Assembly: GCF_001113365.1 (NCBI RefSeq)
Contig: NZ_CKYA01000001.1
Location: forward strand, 69,501-133,500
Source of the DNA: Streptococcus pneumoniae
GTDB lineage: Bacteria > Bacillota > Bacilli > Lactobacillales > Streptococcaceae
DNA length: 64,000 nt
Direction of reading: 5' to 3'
The notes under the pieces were generated by a model. That model saw only the letters and a list, made by a program, of their open reading frames with translations. It ran no database searches and had not been told where the DNA came from. Below, piece by piece: positions 15,687 to 23,855 of this stretch; position 1 is the stretch's first letter; each line of letters starts with the position of its first letter. The position numbers were made by a program, and so were the translations under genes.

Positions 15687-17483
15687 ATGGAACAAAAACA
15701 CCGTTCAGAATTTCCAGAGAAGGAACTTTGGGATTTAACAGCCCTATACCAAGATCGTGAAGATTTCTTGCGTGCGATCGAGAAGGCTCGAGAAGACATC
15801 AATCAATTTAGCCGTGATCACAAGGGTAATCTTCATACTTTTGAGGATTTTGAGAAGGCCTTTGCGGAATTGGAACAAATCTACATTCAGATGAGCCATA
15901 TTGGTAACTATGGTTTTATGCCTCAGACGACAGATTATAGCAATGACGAATTTGCTAATATCGCCCAAGCTGGGATGGAATTCGAAACAGATGCCAGTGT
16001 AGCCTTGACCTTCTTTGACGATGCCTTGGTGGAAGCTGATGAGGAAGTCTTAGACCGTTTGGGTAAATTGCCACATTTAACAGCTGCCATTCGTCAGGCA
16101 AAAATCAAAAAAGCCCACTATCTAGGTGCTGATGTGGAGAAGGTCTTGACCAATCTTGGTGAAGTTTTCTACAGTCCGCAGGATATTTACACTAAGATGC
16201 GAGCTGGGGATTTTGAAATGGCCGACTTTGAAGCCCATGGCAAGACCTACAAAAACAGCTTTGTGACTTATGAGAACTTCTACCAAAACCATGAGGATGC
16301 TGAGGTTCGTGAGAAATCTTTCCGTTCCTTCTCAGAAGGTCTTCGTAAGCACCAAAATACGGCTGCAGCAGCCTATCTAGCCCAAGTCAAGTCTGAAAAA
16401 CTACTGGCAGATATGAAGGGCTACGACTCAGTCTTTGATTATCTTCTAGCTGAGCAAGAAGTGGACCGTGCTATGTTTGACCGCCAGATTGACCTCATCA
16501 TGAAGGATTTTGCGCCCGTTGCTCAGAGATACCTCAAGCATGTTGCTAAGGTCAATGGTCTTGAAAAGATGACCTTTGCAGACTGGAAATTAGATTTGGA
16601 CAGCGCCCTGAATCCTCAAGTGACCATTGACGACGCCTATGATTTGGTCATGAAGTCGGTGGAACCTTTGGGGCAGGAATATTGTCAGGAAGTTGCTCGC
16701 TATCAAGAAGAGCGCTGGGTGGACTTTGCTGCCAATAGTGGCAAGGATTCTGGTGGCTATGCAGCGGACCCATATCGCGTGCACCCTTATGTCCTCATGA
16801 GCTGGACAGGTCGTTTGAGCGATGTTTATACCTTGATTCATGAAATCGGGCATTCTGGTCAATTCATCTTTTCAGATAATCATCAAAGTTACTTCAATGC
16901 TCACATGTCGACTTACTATGTTGAAGCACCGTCAACTTTCAATGAATTGCTTCTCAGTGATTACTTGGAGCACCAATCTGACGACCCTCGTCAAAAACGC
17001 TTCGCTCTGGCTCACCGCTTGACAGACACCTACTTCCATAATTTCATCACCCACCTCTTGGAAGCAGCCTTCCAGCGTAAGGTGTATACATTGATTGAAG
17101 AAGGGGAGACCTTTGGAGCAAGCAAGCTCAACAGCATTATGAAGGAAGTTTTGACGGATTTCTGGGGAGATGCTATTGAAATCGACGACGATGCAGCTTT
17201 GACTTGGATGCGCCAAGCTCACTATTATATGGGCTTGTATAGTTACACTTACTCAGCTGGACTTGTGATTTCGACTGCAGGTTACCTTCATCTGAAACAT
17301 TCAGAAACTGGAGCTGAAGATTGGCTCAATCTCCTCAAATCAGGTGGTAGCAAGACACCACTTGAGTCAGCTATGATTATCGGTGCTGATATTTCAACAG
17401 ATAAACCACTCCGTGATACCATCCAATTCTTGTCTGACACAGTTGATCAGATCATCGCCTACAGTGCCCAGTTGGGAGAGTAA
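15687..17483 (+). CDS. pepF: Oligoendopeptidase F
   Basis: Cytosolic M3-family zinc peptidase that cuts oligopeptides. 598 residues, the standard size. The zinc-binding HEIGHSGQF lies near residue 387, with the downstream Glu in EAPSTFNELLLSDYL about 25 residues later. GAGGAAG precedes ATG 15687. It follows rsmE by ten bases and ends before a terminator-like inverted-repeat element. Confidence 0.93.
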   Translation: MEQKHRSEFPEKELWDLTALYQDREDFLRAIEKAREDINQFSRDHKGNLHTFEDFEKAFAELEQIYIQMSHIGNYGFMPQTTDYSNDEFANIAQAGMEFETDASVALTFFDDALVEADEEVLDRLGKLPHLTAAIRQAKIKKAHYLGADVEKVLTNLGEVFYSPQDIYTKMRAGDFEMADFEAHGKTYKNSFVTYENFYQNHEDAEVREKSFRSFSEGLRKHQNTAAAAYLAQVKSEKLLADMKGYDSVFDYLLAEQEVDRAMFDRQIDLIMKDFAPVAQRYLKHVAKVNGLEKMTFADWKLDLDSALNPQVTIDDAYDLVMKSVEPLGQEYCQEVARYQEERWVDFAANSGKDSGGYAADPYRVHPYVLMSWTGRLSDVYTLIHEIGHSGQFIFSDNHQSYFNAHMSTYYVEAPSTFNELLLSDYLEHQSDDPRQKRFALAHRLTDTYFHNFITHLLEAAFQRKVYTLIEEGETFGASKLNSIMKEVLTDFWGDAIEIDDDAALTWMRQAHYYMGLYSYTYSAGLVISTAGYLHLKHSETGAEDWLNLLKSGGSKTPLESAMIIGADISTDKPLRDTIQFLSDTVDQIIAYSAQLGE

Positions 17484-17488
17484 ATTAA

Positions 17489-17647
17489 AAGAGTCTGGGA
17501 CAAAAGTCTAACCTTAAATAAAAAAAGCGAACAAAACGAGTTATCTGATACTCAGAATTCTGTCTTATTCGCTTTTTTCTAATCTATCGATTTTAAAAAT
17601 TTATAATAAAGAATTCCTAAAATCAAAGTTTTTTGTCCTAGCCTCTT
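17489..17647. repeat. Terminator-like inverted-repeat element (SPRITE or RUP type)
   Basis: A 159-base element bounded by imperfect inverted repeats: AAGAGTCTGGGACAAAA at the left and the complement of AAGAGGCTAGGACAAAA at the right. Inside is a strong hairpin, AAAAAAGCGAA with TTCGCTTTTTT, that can terminate in both directions. It lies between the convergent pepF and the SnoaL-like gene, three bases from the latter's stop. The ends look like those of small pneumococcal mobile repeats; I cannot decide between SPRITE and RUP by eye. Confidence 0.65.
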
Positions 17648-17650
17648 AAA

Positions 17651-18040
17651 TTATCCCCAAAAGCTATCTTCTTCAGCTTGATCTGAAGAGAAGAGCCAAA
17701 CTTCTTTGATTTTTCTGTCTTCAATGCGGAAGAGGTCAATTCCGTTCATATTGAGTTCAGTACCATCAGCCCGTGTTCCAAGAAAAGTAACATTGGCTGC
17801 GATTAAATCCTTATTGTCAGAAACCCAATTTGTTACCACCTTAAAGGTTCCATTAGTTTTCTCAGCAAATGTAGCCAGGTGAGTTCCTAGCTTGTCCTTA
17901 CCAACAACTGTACCAGATATACTATGAGTACCAGGTTGATGCCAGATAATATCGTCTGCCATCGTTTCAAAGACACCAGGAAAGTCACCAGCAATTAAAG
18001 CTTGGTTATAAGCGTTGAAAATTTCTAAGTTTGTTGACAT
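17651..18040 (-). CDS. SnoaL-like / NTF2-fold protein
   Basis: 129 residues. The fold signature is seen in NLEIFNAYNQALIAGDFPGV, ETMADDIIWHQPG and the closing DLFRIEDRKIKEVWLFSSD. Such proteins are often small ligand-binding or ketosteroid-isomerase-like enzymes of unknown substrate. ATG 18040 has GGAGA at the right distance; a longer frame runs into the operator region. Divergent from an HxlR regulator, with a palindrome in its promoter, so it is likely the regulator's main target. Confidence 0.82.
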   Translation of the reverse strand: MSTNLEIFNAYNQALIAGDFPGVFETMADDIIWHQPGTHSISGTVVGKDKLGTHLATFAEKTNGTFKVVTNWVSDNKDLIAANVTFLGTRADGTELNMNGIDLFRIEDRKIKEVWLFSSDQAEEDSFWG

Positions 18041-18071
18041 ATCTATTCTCCATTTCTTTTTTATGATATAA

Positions 18072-18086
18072 TTGTAACAGTTACAA
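18072..18086. promoter_or_regulatory. 15-bp perfect palindrome (operator) in the SnoaL-like gene promoter
   Basis: TTGTAAC-A-GTTACAA, arms of seven bases. It lies 32 bases upstream of the SnoaL-like start codon and overlaps the probable promoter on the minus strand. Likely a binding site for the HxlR-type regulator at 18190. Confidence 0.7.
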
Positions 18087-18120
18087 ACAAAAAAACAAGT
18101 AGATACTTTTTCGATAGCTG

Positions 18121-18148
18121 GTATCAAAAATAGTACTATTATTGATAC
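18121..18148. promoter_or_regulatory. 28-bp near-perfect palindrome (second operator)
   Basis: GTATCAA..TTGATAC arms surround AATAGTACTATT; the whole is self-complementary except one symmetric pair. It lies 42 bases upstream of the HxlR start codon and contains its likely -35 (TTGATA), suggesting autoregulation. Confidence 0.7.
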
Positions 18149-18189
18149 TAAAAGATAAATTTTTTTTAAAAATAGAAAGAAGATATTTT

Positions 18190-18522
18190 ATGACAAATAA
18201 AGTGAGTGAGTATGGTATTTGTCCATTTGCAACAACGCAGAGGGTTTTAACGGGGAAATGGGCACTGGTAATCATTTATCAGTTGAGTACGGGTACCAAA
18301 CGATTTAAAGAATTGCATAGATTATTGCCTGGGATTACTCAAACTATTTTGACCCGTCATCTCCGTCAATTAGAAAAGGATAAGATTGTTCAACGAAAGG
18401 TCTATGCCGAAGTTCCCCCACGAGTTGAGTACAGCTTAACTGAAGTGGGGCAGGAATTCAGAGTTGTTTTAGATGCTGTCGAGAAATGGGGTCTAGATTA
18501 TATCAAGTTGCTAGAAATGTAG
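18190..18522 (+). CDS. HxlR family transcriptional regulator
   Basis: 110-residue winged-helix regulator. The family start is visible (CPFATTQRVLTGKWALVII), then RFKELHRLLPGITQTILTRH (recognition helix) and the wing ERKVYAEVPPRVEYSLTEVG region. HxlR proteins usually respond to reactive electrophiles, often through a conserved N-terminal cysteine, here near residue 10. ATG 18190 has a weak ribosome site. Divergent from the SnoaL-like gene with two palindromes between. Confidence 0.88.
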   Translation: MTNKVSEYGICPFATTQRVLTGKWALVIIYQLSTGTKRFKELHRLLPGITQTILTRHLRQLEKDKIVQRKVYAEVPPRVEYSLTEVGQEFRVVLDAVEKWGLDYIKLLEM

Positions 18523-18527
18523 AAGTA

Positions 18528-19325
18528 TTGACCGTGTATCAAGAATTACTTAGGAAAATAACAGAAGAAAAACCAAGCTATCATGAGAAAGAAATCCAGT
18601 GGTTGATTGATCATTTGGGAGATCCTTCTCCAGAAATTCGCGATGACCTTGTTTTTACAAGCTTTGCTAGAGGGATTCAGGAAGAGCTATTTACACAGGA
18701 ACAATTTCATTTCATTGCTGAGGAAATTTTATCTGATGGAGGACTAGATAAAGAGATTGATAAGATAGGCCTGTCAACCCTTGAACGTTCTTTTAGGGCG
18801 CTTATTTATGCAAATCTCTTGTCTGCTGATGCCAACCAGCAATCGATTTTTTATCAGGAATTAAATGCAGGAATTCGTAATGTCCTTTTAAATCAAGGTT
18901 TGTATTATCTTTCAAAAGAAAAGGATACAAGGGGTTTTTCAAGTCAGTATGGTTGGGTTCATGCTTTTGCACATGGAGCCGATTTACTGACAGAGGTGGT
19001 TTGTCATCCAGACTTTCCTAAAACCAGAGTTCATGAAGTATTTGACATACTTGGTCAACTATTTAAAAGAATTTCGATTCGTTTTACAGATGATGAAGAT
19101 TGGCGTTTAGCAAGAGTGATCTATGAACCTATTTTACAAGGGAAGTTGGAGCAAGAGCAAGTAGCTTCTTGGATAAAAGCTGTTGACTTTCCTATAGAAG
19201 AAAGGGAGGATTTTTATAAATTTTCCAACTTCAGATCCTGTCTGTTGGAAGTCTATGTCCAACTTGACCAGAGAAATAGTTTACAAGATGACTTGAAAGA
19301 AGCTATCCAGTCTTTTCAATACTAG
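18528..19325 (+). CDS. DUF2785 domain protein
   Basis: About 265 residues, helical and acidic, with no membrane segment. Central motifs GWVHAFAHGADLLTEVVCHP and LFKRISIRFTDDEDWRLARV fit the DUF2785 family of unknown function. The start is uncertain: TTG 18528 or GTG 18534 follow the HxlR stop, while ATG 18486 would overlap it. The tight spacing suggests cotranscription with the regulator. Confidence 0.75.
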   Translation: MTVYQELLRKITEEKPSYHEKEIQWLIDHLGDPSPEIRDDLVFTSFARGIQEELFTQEQFHFIAEEILSDGGLDKEIDKIGLSTLERSFRALIYANLLSADANQQSIFYQELNAGIRNVLLNQGLYYLSKEKDTRGFSSQYGWVHAFAHGADLLTEVVCHPDFPKTRVHEVFDILGQLFKRISIRFTDDEDWRLARVIYEPILQGKLEQEQVASWIKAVDFPIEEREDFYKFSNFRSCLLEVYVQLDQRNSLQDDLKEAIQSFQY

Positions 19326-19392
19326 GGATAAGCTAATATTATTTATTGAAAGGGTTTCTATTGTATCTTCCTAACTAATAATGAAAACTAAT

Positions 19393-19424
19393 AAAAGAGG
19401 TTGAATCATTTTCCAACCTCTTTT
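19393..19424. terminator. Bidirectional terminator
   Basis: AAAAGAGGTTG (19393-19403) pairs with CAACCTCTTTT (19414-19424). It separates the DUF2785 gene from the convergent acetoin reductase. Confidence 0.85.
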
Positions 19425-19432
19425 CCTGTATC

Positions 19433-20197
19433 TTAATGGAATTGCATACCACCATCAACGATAATGGTTTGTCCTGTAATGTAGTTTGAATCTGGTCCTG
19501 CAAGGAAGCTGACAGCAGCAGCGACATCTTTTGGTTCAGATAGACGTTTTAGGGTAATATCTTTTGCAAATGTCTGCATACCCCATTCGTCATCTTTTCC
19601 TGCATTTTTACCAACTTCATGAGCGATGTCGTACATCATTGGTGTTTTCACAATACCTGGTGCGTAGGCGTTAACAGTGATGCCTGAGTCTGCTAAATCA
19701 CGTGCTAATGTTTGCGTAATTCCGCGAACAGCAAATTTGGTTCCACCATAAACAGTTAGATTTGGATTACCGACTACACCAGCTTGAGAGGTTGCGTTGA
19801 TAATTTTACCTCCGTGGCCAAGTGCTTTAAATTGCGCTTGTGCAGCTTGTGAACCCCAAATGACACCACCAACGTTGATACCGAAAGTGCGTGTAAATTG
19901 TTCCTCAGTAATTGTATCAAGAGGAGTGGTTGGAGCAACACCAGCGTTATTTACGACAACATTCAAATCACCAAAATGGTCAACAACTTTTTGAAATGCT
20001 TGGGCAACTTCGGCTTGTTTCGAAACATCGGCCACGACAGCGAAGGCATTTTCAGCTGATAATTCAGCAACAGCCTTTTCAGCTGTTTCGGGATTGTAGT
20101 CTAAGACTCCTACCTTAAAGCCATCTTGAACCAATCGTTTTGCGATTGCAAAACCGATTCCTTGACCTGCACCTGTGACAATAGCAACTTTAGACAT
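19433..20197 (-). CDS. butA: Diacetyl/acetoin reductase (SDR family)
   Basis: NADH-dependent short-chain dehydrogenase that interconverts diacetyl, acetoin and 2,3-butanediol. The 254-residue protein has the Rossmann motif TGAGQGIGFAIAKRL near residue 8, NNAG near 86, catalytic Ser in NATSQAG near 139, and YGGTK (Tyr and Lys) near 152. AAGGAGG precedes ATG 20197. Close to the acetoin reductases of lactic acid bacteria, though SDR substrate calls are uncertain. A short inverted repeat GGTATC/GATACC lies just upstream (20211-20225). Confidence 0.85.
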   Translation of the reverse strand: MSKVAIVTGAGQGIGFAIAKRLVQDGFKVGVLDYNPETAEKAVAELSAENAFAVVADVSKQAEVAQAFQKVVDHFGDLNVVVNNAGVAPTTPLDTITEEQFTRTFGINVGGVIWGSQAAQAQFKALGHGGKIINATSQAGVVGNPNLTVYGGTKFAVRGITQTLARDLADSGITVNAYAPGIVKTPMMYDIAHEVGKNAGKDDEWGMQTFAKDITLKRLSEPKDVAAAVSFLAGPDSNYITGQTIIVDGGMQFH

Positions 20198-20452
20198 ATG
20201 ATTCCTCCTTGGTATCCACGATACCATTCAAACGTTCATAAAAGAACAGCAAAGTTATAAAAATTAGTTCAAATTAGGGAATAAATAACTTATTAGAACT
20301 ATATTGATAGTATATACCTTTAGAAAAAATGTTTCAAATAAACACTACCGTTTTTATAGAATTTTACCCTGAAAATTTCCAAACAATTTTCTTGAAACCC
20401 TTTCCCTCTTTTGATAGACTAGTATCTAGTTTTTGAAAAAAGGAGAAAGAAA
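20198..20452. promoter_or_regulatory. Divergent intergenic region, butA / aquaporin
   Basis: 255 AT-rich bases. A GGTATC-CAC-GATACC inverted repeat (20211-20225) lies in the butA leader. On the plus strand, TTGAAA followed by TGATAG- and TAGTAT-like hexamers lies ahead of AAAAAAGGAG, the aquaporin ribosome site. I see no convincing riboswitch or other gene. Confidence 0.4.
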
Positions 20453-21121
20453 ATGAAAAAATTTGTCGCTGAGTTAATCGGTACGTTCATGCTTGTGTTC
20501 ATCGGAACAGGAGCTGTTGTTTTTGGAAATGGTCTTGATGGCCTTGGACACCTTGGAATTGCTTTTGCCTTTGGTCTGGCAATCGTAGTCGCTGCTTACT
20601 CAATCGGAACTGTTTCAGGTGCTCACTTGAACCCAGCTGTTTCAATTGCTATGTTTGTAAACAAACGCTTGTCATCTTCAGAACTTGTAAACTACATCCT
20701 TGGGCAAGTTGTTGGAGCTTTCATCGCTTCTGGCGCTGTCTTCTTCCTCTTGGCGAACTCAGGTATGTCAACTGCTAGCCTTGGTGAAAATGCCTTGGCA
20801 AACGGGGTTACTGTCTTTGCTGGTTTCTTGTTTGAAGTCATCGCAACCTTCTTGTTTGTCTTGGTTATCATGACCGTGACTTCAGAAAGTAAAGGAAATG
20901 GCGCGATTGCTGGTTTGGTAATCGGTTTGTCCTTGATGGCTATGATTCTTGTTGGATTGAACATTACTGGACTTTCAGTAAACCCAGCTCGTAGCTTGGC
21001 ACCAGCTGTTTTGGTAGGTGGCGCAGCCCTTCAACAAGTTTGGATTTTCATCCTTGCGCCAATCGTTGGTGGGGTTCTTGCAGCCCTCGTTGCTAAAAAC
21101 TTCCTTGGAACAGAAGAATAA
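20453..21121 (+). CDS. MIP family aquaporin / glycerol facilitator
   Basis: 222-residue channel with six membrane helices and two half-helices, each with its NPA motif (SGAHLNPAVS near residue 63 and LSVNPARSLAPA near 180). The short loops and the Arg after the second NPA favour an aquaporin (AqpZ-like) over a glycerol facilitator, but the selectivity cannot be settled by eye. A strong terminator follows. Confidence 0.9.
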   Translation: MKKFVAELIGTFMLVFIGTGAVVFGNGLDGLGHLGIAFAFGLAIVVAAYSIGTVSGAHLNPAVSIAMFVNKRLSSSELVNYILGQVVGAFIASGAVFFLLANSGMSTASLGENALANGVTVFAGFLFEVIATFLFVLVIMTVTSESKGNGAIAGLVIGLSLMAMILVGLNITGLSVNPARSLAPAVLVGGAALQQVWIFILAPIVGGVLAALVAKNFLGTEE

Positions 21122-21130
21122 TTGACACTC

Positions 21131-21169
21131 AAAAAGCCTTGCTCCTCATCTCGAGGAACAGGGCTTTTT
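21131..21169 (+). terminator. Aquaporin gene terminator
   Basis: AAAAAGCC..TCCTC pairs with GAGGA..GGGCTTTTT, then a T run. Confidence 0.88.
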
Positions 21170-21175
21170 CGTATG

Positions 21176-21334
21176 ATACTCTTCGAAAATCTCTTCAAAC
21201 CATGTCAGCTTCTATCTGCAACCTCAAAACAGTGTTTTGAGCTGACTTCATCAGTCTTATCTACAACCTCAAAGCAGTGCTTTGAGCAACCTGCGGCTAG
21301 TTTCCTAGTTTGATTTTTGATTTTCATTGAGTAT
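21176..21334 (-). repeat. BOX element (A-B-C type, inverted)
   Basis: Begins with the complement of boxC (ATACTCTTCGAAAATCTCTT) and ends with the complement of boxA (GATTTTCATTGAGTAT). The middle has two copies of the boxB-like AACCTCAAAACAGTG / AACCTCAAAGCAGTG unit. It lies between the aquaporin terminator and the end of queF, five bases from the queF stop. Confidence 0.88.
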
Positions 21335-21338
21335 GAGT

Positions 21339-21830
21339 TTAACGGTTGTCAATTTTCTCTGGATAAAGGTCGTGTTGGAAGAGGCGTTGTTCTGCCAAGC
21401 CTTCATACTTAGTTCCTGGCTTACCGTAGTTGTAGTAGGGGTCGATTGAAATGCCACCGCGCGGAGTGAATTTTCCCCAGACTTCTAAATAGCGAGGGTC
21501 TAGCAAGTTGACCAAGTCTTTCCCAATGGTGTTGATACAGTTTTCGTGGAAATCTCCGTGGTTTCGGTAGCTAAAGAGGTAGAGCTTGAGGGATTTTGAC
21601 TCGACACAGAGCTTGTCAGGAATGTAGGAAATATAAATCGTCGCAAAGTCTGGCTGAGCAGTGATTGGGCAAAGTGAGGTAAATTCAGGGCAGTTAAATT
21701 TGATAAAATAGTCATTTTCCACATGACGATTGTCAAAGGATTCCAGGACTTCTGGTTGATAGTCAAAGATGTAGTTGGTTTCTTTGTTGCCCAGTAGGCT
21801 GAGGTTTTTCATTTCTTCTTGTTGTGACAT
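21339..21830 (-). CDS. queF: 7-cyano-7-deazaguanine (preQ0) reductase
   Basis: NADPH-dependent reduction of preQ0 to preQ1 for queuosine tRNA modification. The 163-residue single-domain (YkvM-type) protein has the nucleophilic Cys in EFTSLCPITAQPDF near residue 54 and the E-S-KS-K signature CVESKSLKLYLFS near 75-87, then the HENCINTI region. Last gene of the preQ1 operon. Confidence 0.95.
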   Translation of the reverse strand: MSQQEEMKNLSLLGNKETNYIFDYQPEVLESFDNRHVENDYFIKFNCPEFTSLCPITAQPDFATIYISYIPDKLCVESKSLKLYLFSYRNHGDFHENCINTIGKDLVNLLDPRYLEVWGKFTPRGGISIDPYYNYGKPGTKYEGLAEQRLFQHDLYPEKIDNR

Positions 21831-21848
21831 GATTTTTTCTTTCTAATT

Positions 21849-22565
21849 TTAAATACCACGTTGGTTATCGTAGAGGAGGGTATGGAGTTGAGGAAGGACG
21901 CGGACATTACCCCAGCTATCGTCGGCAGCGACTCGTTCCCAGAGTTCTTTGAGACGGTCCAGTTGGTCTTGGACAATATTGCCTCTAGCCTTGGGCTCAG
22001 GATTTCCAGCCGATAAGAAGAGGACATCTGGTTGGTAGCGATCTTGAATCCCTTTGGCAAAGGCCAAATCGGCATCATCAAAGACAGGGATTTTAAAGGT
22101 GACTTTGGCTGGATCCAATTGGGAAACGATAAAGTCTAAGGTTTCAAAGTTGACTTCCATCTTGGATGAAGGAGGTTTGGGGCTCAGAGTGACCTGGTCG
22201 ATGTCTTTTAACCAATTTTGCCAGCGAGAGCCTTGAGTCTCGACAGCAAGGGTGACACCGCGTTCCTTGAGCTTGGTGACGAGTTCAGCCATGTTGGCTG
22301 CTAGGATAGCAGGATTTCCTCCAGATAGGGTTACATAGTCGTAGCTCCCCAATTTATCCAAGGCAGCAATGACCTCGTCAGCTGTCATACGAGTCGGTTT
22401 TTCAGAGCCATCCCATGTAAAGGCAGAATCGCACCAGTCGCAGTGGTAGTCGCAACCAGCAGTGCGGACAAACATGGTTTTCTGCCCGATTGCACGGCCT
22501 TCGCCTTGAAAGGTTGGCCCGAAAATTTCCAGAACTGGTAGTTTGAGGACACGTTCCCTAGTCAT
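21849..22565 (-). CDS. queE: 7-carboxy-7-deazaguanine synthase (radical SAM)
   Basis: Converts CPH4 to CDG. The 238-residue protein has the cluster-binding cysteines in CDYHCDWCDS near residues 38-47, an unmodified CxxxCxxC spacing, and the GEGRAIGQKTMF substrate region. It overlaps the end of queD by eight bases. Confidence 0.94.
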   Translation of the reverse strand: MTRERVLKLPVLEIFGPTFQGEGRAIGQKTMFVRTAGCDYHCDWCDSAFTWDGSEKPTRMTADEVIAALDKLGSYDYVTLSGGNPAILAANMAELVTKLKERGVTLAVETQGSRWQNWLKDIDQVTLSPKPPSSKMEVNFETLDFIVSQLDPAKVTFKIPVFDDADLAFAKGIQDRYQPDVLFLSAGNPEPKARGNIVQDQLDRLKELWERVAADDSWGNVRVLPQLHTLLYDNQRGI

Positions 22566-23001
22566 CTAACCACTCCCGTCTAAACTCCGCAAAGGCAGTC
22601 GGAGTCTCATAGAGGCGAACGTATTCCAAACGGAGACCGCGCTCGTCTGGCAACTCTTGGTTCATGGTTTGGAAAATCCAGTAAACCATATTTTCAGCAG
22701 TCGTGTTCATATAGGGAAGAGTCTCATTGAGATAGCGATGATCCAAGTGGGGCTCTAAGTAGTTCTTGTAGATCGCTTTGATGTCTCCGAAATTGTAGGT
22801 CATACCCCGTTCATCTAAAAATCCACTGACAGTAATCTGCAAATGATAGGTGTGGCCGTGCAGGGATTTGCATTTTCCCTCATAGTGAAAGAGGTGATGG
22901 GCAGCATCAAAGGTAAATTCTTTTGATACCAAGGTTCTGTGAGGATTGTAGACAAGAGACTCTCCAGTTTCCTGTTTGATTTCTTTGGGTGCAAAAAACA
23001 T
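22558..23001 (-). CDS. queD: 6-carboxytetrahydropterin synthase
   Basis: Zinc enzyme that makes CPH4 from dihydroneopterin triphosphate. The 147-residue protein shows FDAAHHL near residue 33, then CKSLHGHTYHL (catalytic Cys and zinc His residues), and DHRYLNE. AAAGGAG precedes ATG 23001, which shares one base with the queC stop. Longer frames upstream run into queC and are not used. Confidence 0.95.
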   Translation of the reverse strand: MFFAPKEIKQETGESLVYNPHRTLVSKEFTFDAAHHLFHYEGKCKSLHGHTYHLQITVSGFLDERGMTYNFGDIKAIYKNYLEPHLDHRYLNETLPYMNTTAENMVYWIFQTMNQELPDERGLRLEYVRLYETPTAFAEFRREWLDD

Positions 23002-23654
23002 TAGGCTTCTCCTTTCTGTGAGAGATAAACATCTAAACCATGTTGACGTAGGTGGCAGGCTGGACAATCTCCACAGCCACTTCCAATAATCCCGTTGTAG
23101 CAGGTCAAAGTCTTTTCACGAACATAGTCAAAGGCACCGAGTTGGTCGGCTAATTCCCAAGTTTCAGCCTTGTCTAGCCACATGAGAGGTGTTTGGATAA
23201 CAAAGTCGTAATCCATGGCAAGGTTGAGGGTAACATTGAGGGATTTGACAAAGACATCTCGACAATCGGGGTAGCCTGAAAAATCTGTCTCGCAGACACC
23301 TGTCACGATGTCTTTAATGCCCCGTTGCTTGGCAAGGACTGCCGCAAAGGATAGAAAGAGGTGGTTGCGACCATCAACGAAGGTATTGGGAACCTCTCCC
23401 TCTTTTTGTTCAATTTCCAGATCAGAGGTCAGGGCATTTTCAGTGATTTGCCCCAGTAGCGACATATCTAAGATGTGATGACGAATGCCTTGTTCCTTAG
23501 CGATTTCTTGGGCAACTTGAATTTCGAGATGATGACGCTGACCATAGGCAAAGGTGACGGCTTCGACCGTTTCATAGTGTTCTTTAGCCCAAAAGAGGCA
23601 GGTTGTAGAATCTTGACCGCCACTAAAGACGACCAAGGCTGATTGACGTTTCAT
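23001..23654 (-). CDS. queC: 7-cyano-7-deazaguanine synthase
   Basis: ATP-dependent conversion of CDG to preQ0. The 217-residue protein has the PP-loop VVFSGGQDSTTCLFW near residues 8-22 and four zinc cysteines in CYNGIIGSGCGDCPAC near the C-terminus. GGAAGGAG precedes ATG 23654. First gene of queCDEF, behind a preQ1-I riboswitch. Confidence 0.95.
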   Translation of the reverse strand: MKRQSALVVFSGGQDSTTCLFWAKEHYETVEAVTFAYGQRHHLEIQVAQEIAKEQGIRHHILDMSLLGQITENALTSDLEIEQKEGEVPNTFVDGRNHLFLSFAAVLAKQRGIKDIVTGVCETDFSGYPDCRDVFVKSLNVTLNLAMDYDFVIQTPLMWLDKAETWELADQLGAFDYVREKTLTCYNGIIGSGCGDCPACHLRQHGLDVYLSQKGEA

Positions 23655-23689
23655 AGTACTCCTTCCAAAATGGGAAATGTTCAGAGCAC

Positions 23690-23764
23690 GCAAAAAGCTC
23701 CCATGAGGGAGCTAAAAAATACCAAATCGAGGTTTTTTTTAGCGATGGCATGTCCCAAACATCG
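23690..23764 (-). promoter_or_regulatory. preQ1-I riboswitch with transcription terminator
   Basis: On the minus strand, CGATG, a 12-base loop TTTGGGACATGC, CATCG, then an A-rich tail CTAAAAAAAACC. This matches the class I preQ1 aptamer base for base in layout: a five-pair stem, a 12-base loop ending in the conserved C that pairs with preQ1, and an A-rich tail whose CC can pair back to GG in the loop. The terminator AGCTCCC/GGGAGCT with T run (23696-23713) follows. Binding of preQ1 should favour termination and lower queCDEF expression. A probable -10 lies near 23775-23790. Confidence 0.82.
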
Positions 23765-23817
23765 TAATATTCTACTTACAGTCTAGCATATTTTTTGAAA
23801 AATGGCAAAGGGCAAGA

Positions 23818-23848
23818 AAAAAGAGACCAAAGCAAGTACTTGGTCTCT
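23818..23848 (-). terminator. Terminator of the thioredoxin gene
   Basis: On the minus strand GAGACCAA pairs with TTGGTCTC, followed by TTTTTT. Confidence 0.87.
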
Positions 23849-23855
23849 CAGTTGA

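Noticed and set aside
23690..23764. preQ1-II riboswitch
   Set aside because: The class II CUUGGUG and pseudoknot layout is absent; stem, loop length and A-rich tail fit class I.
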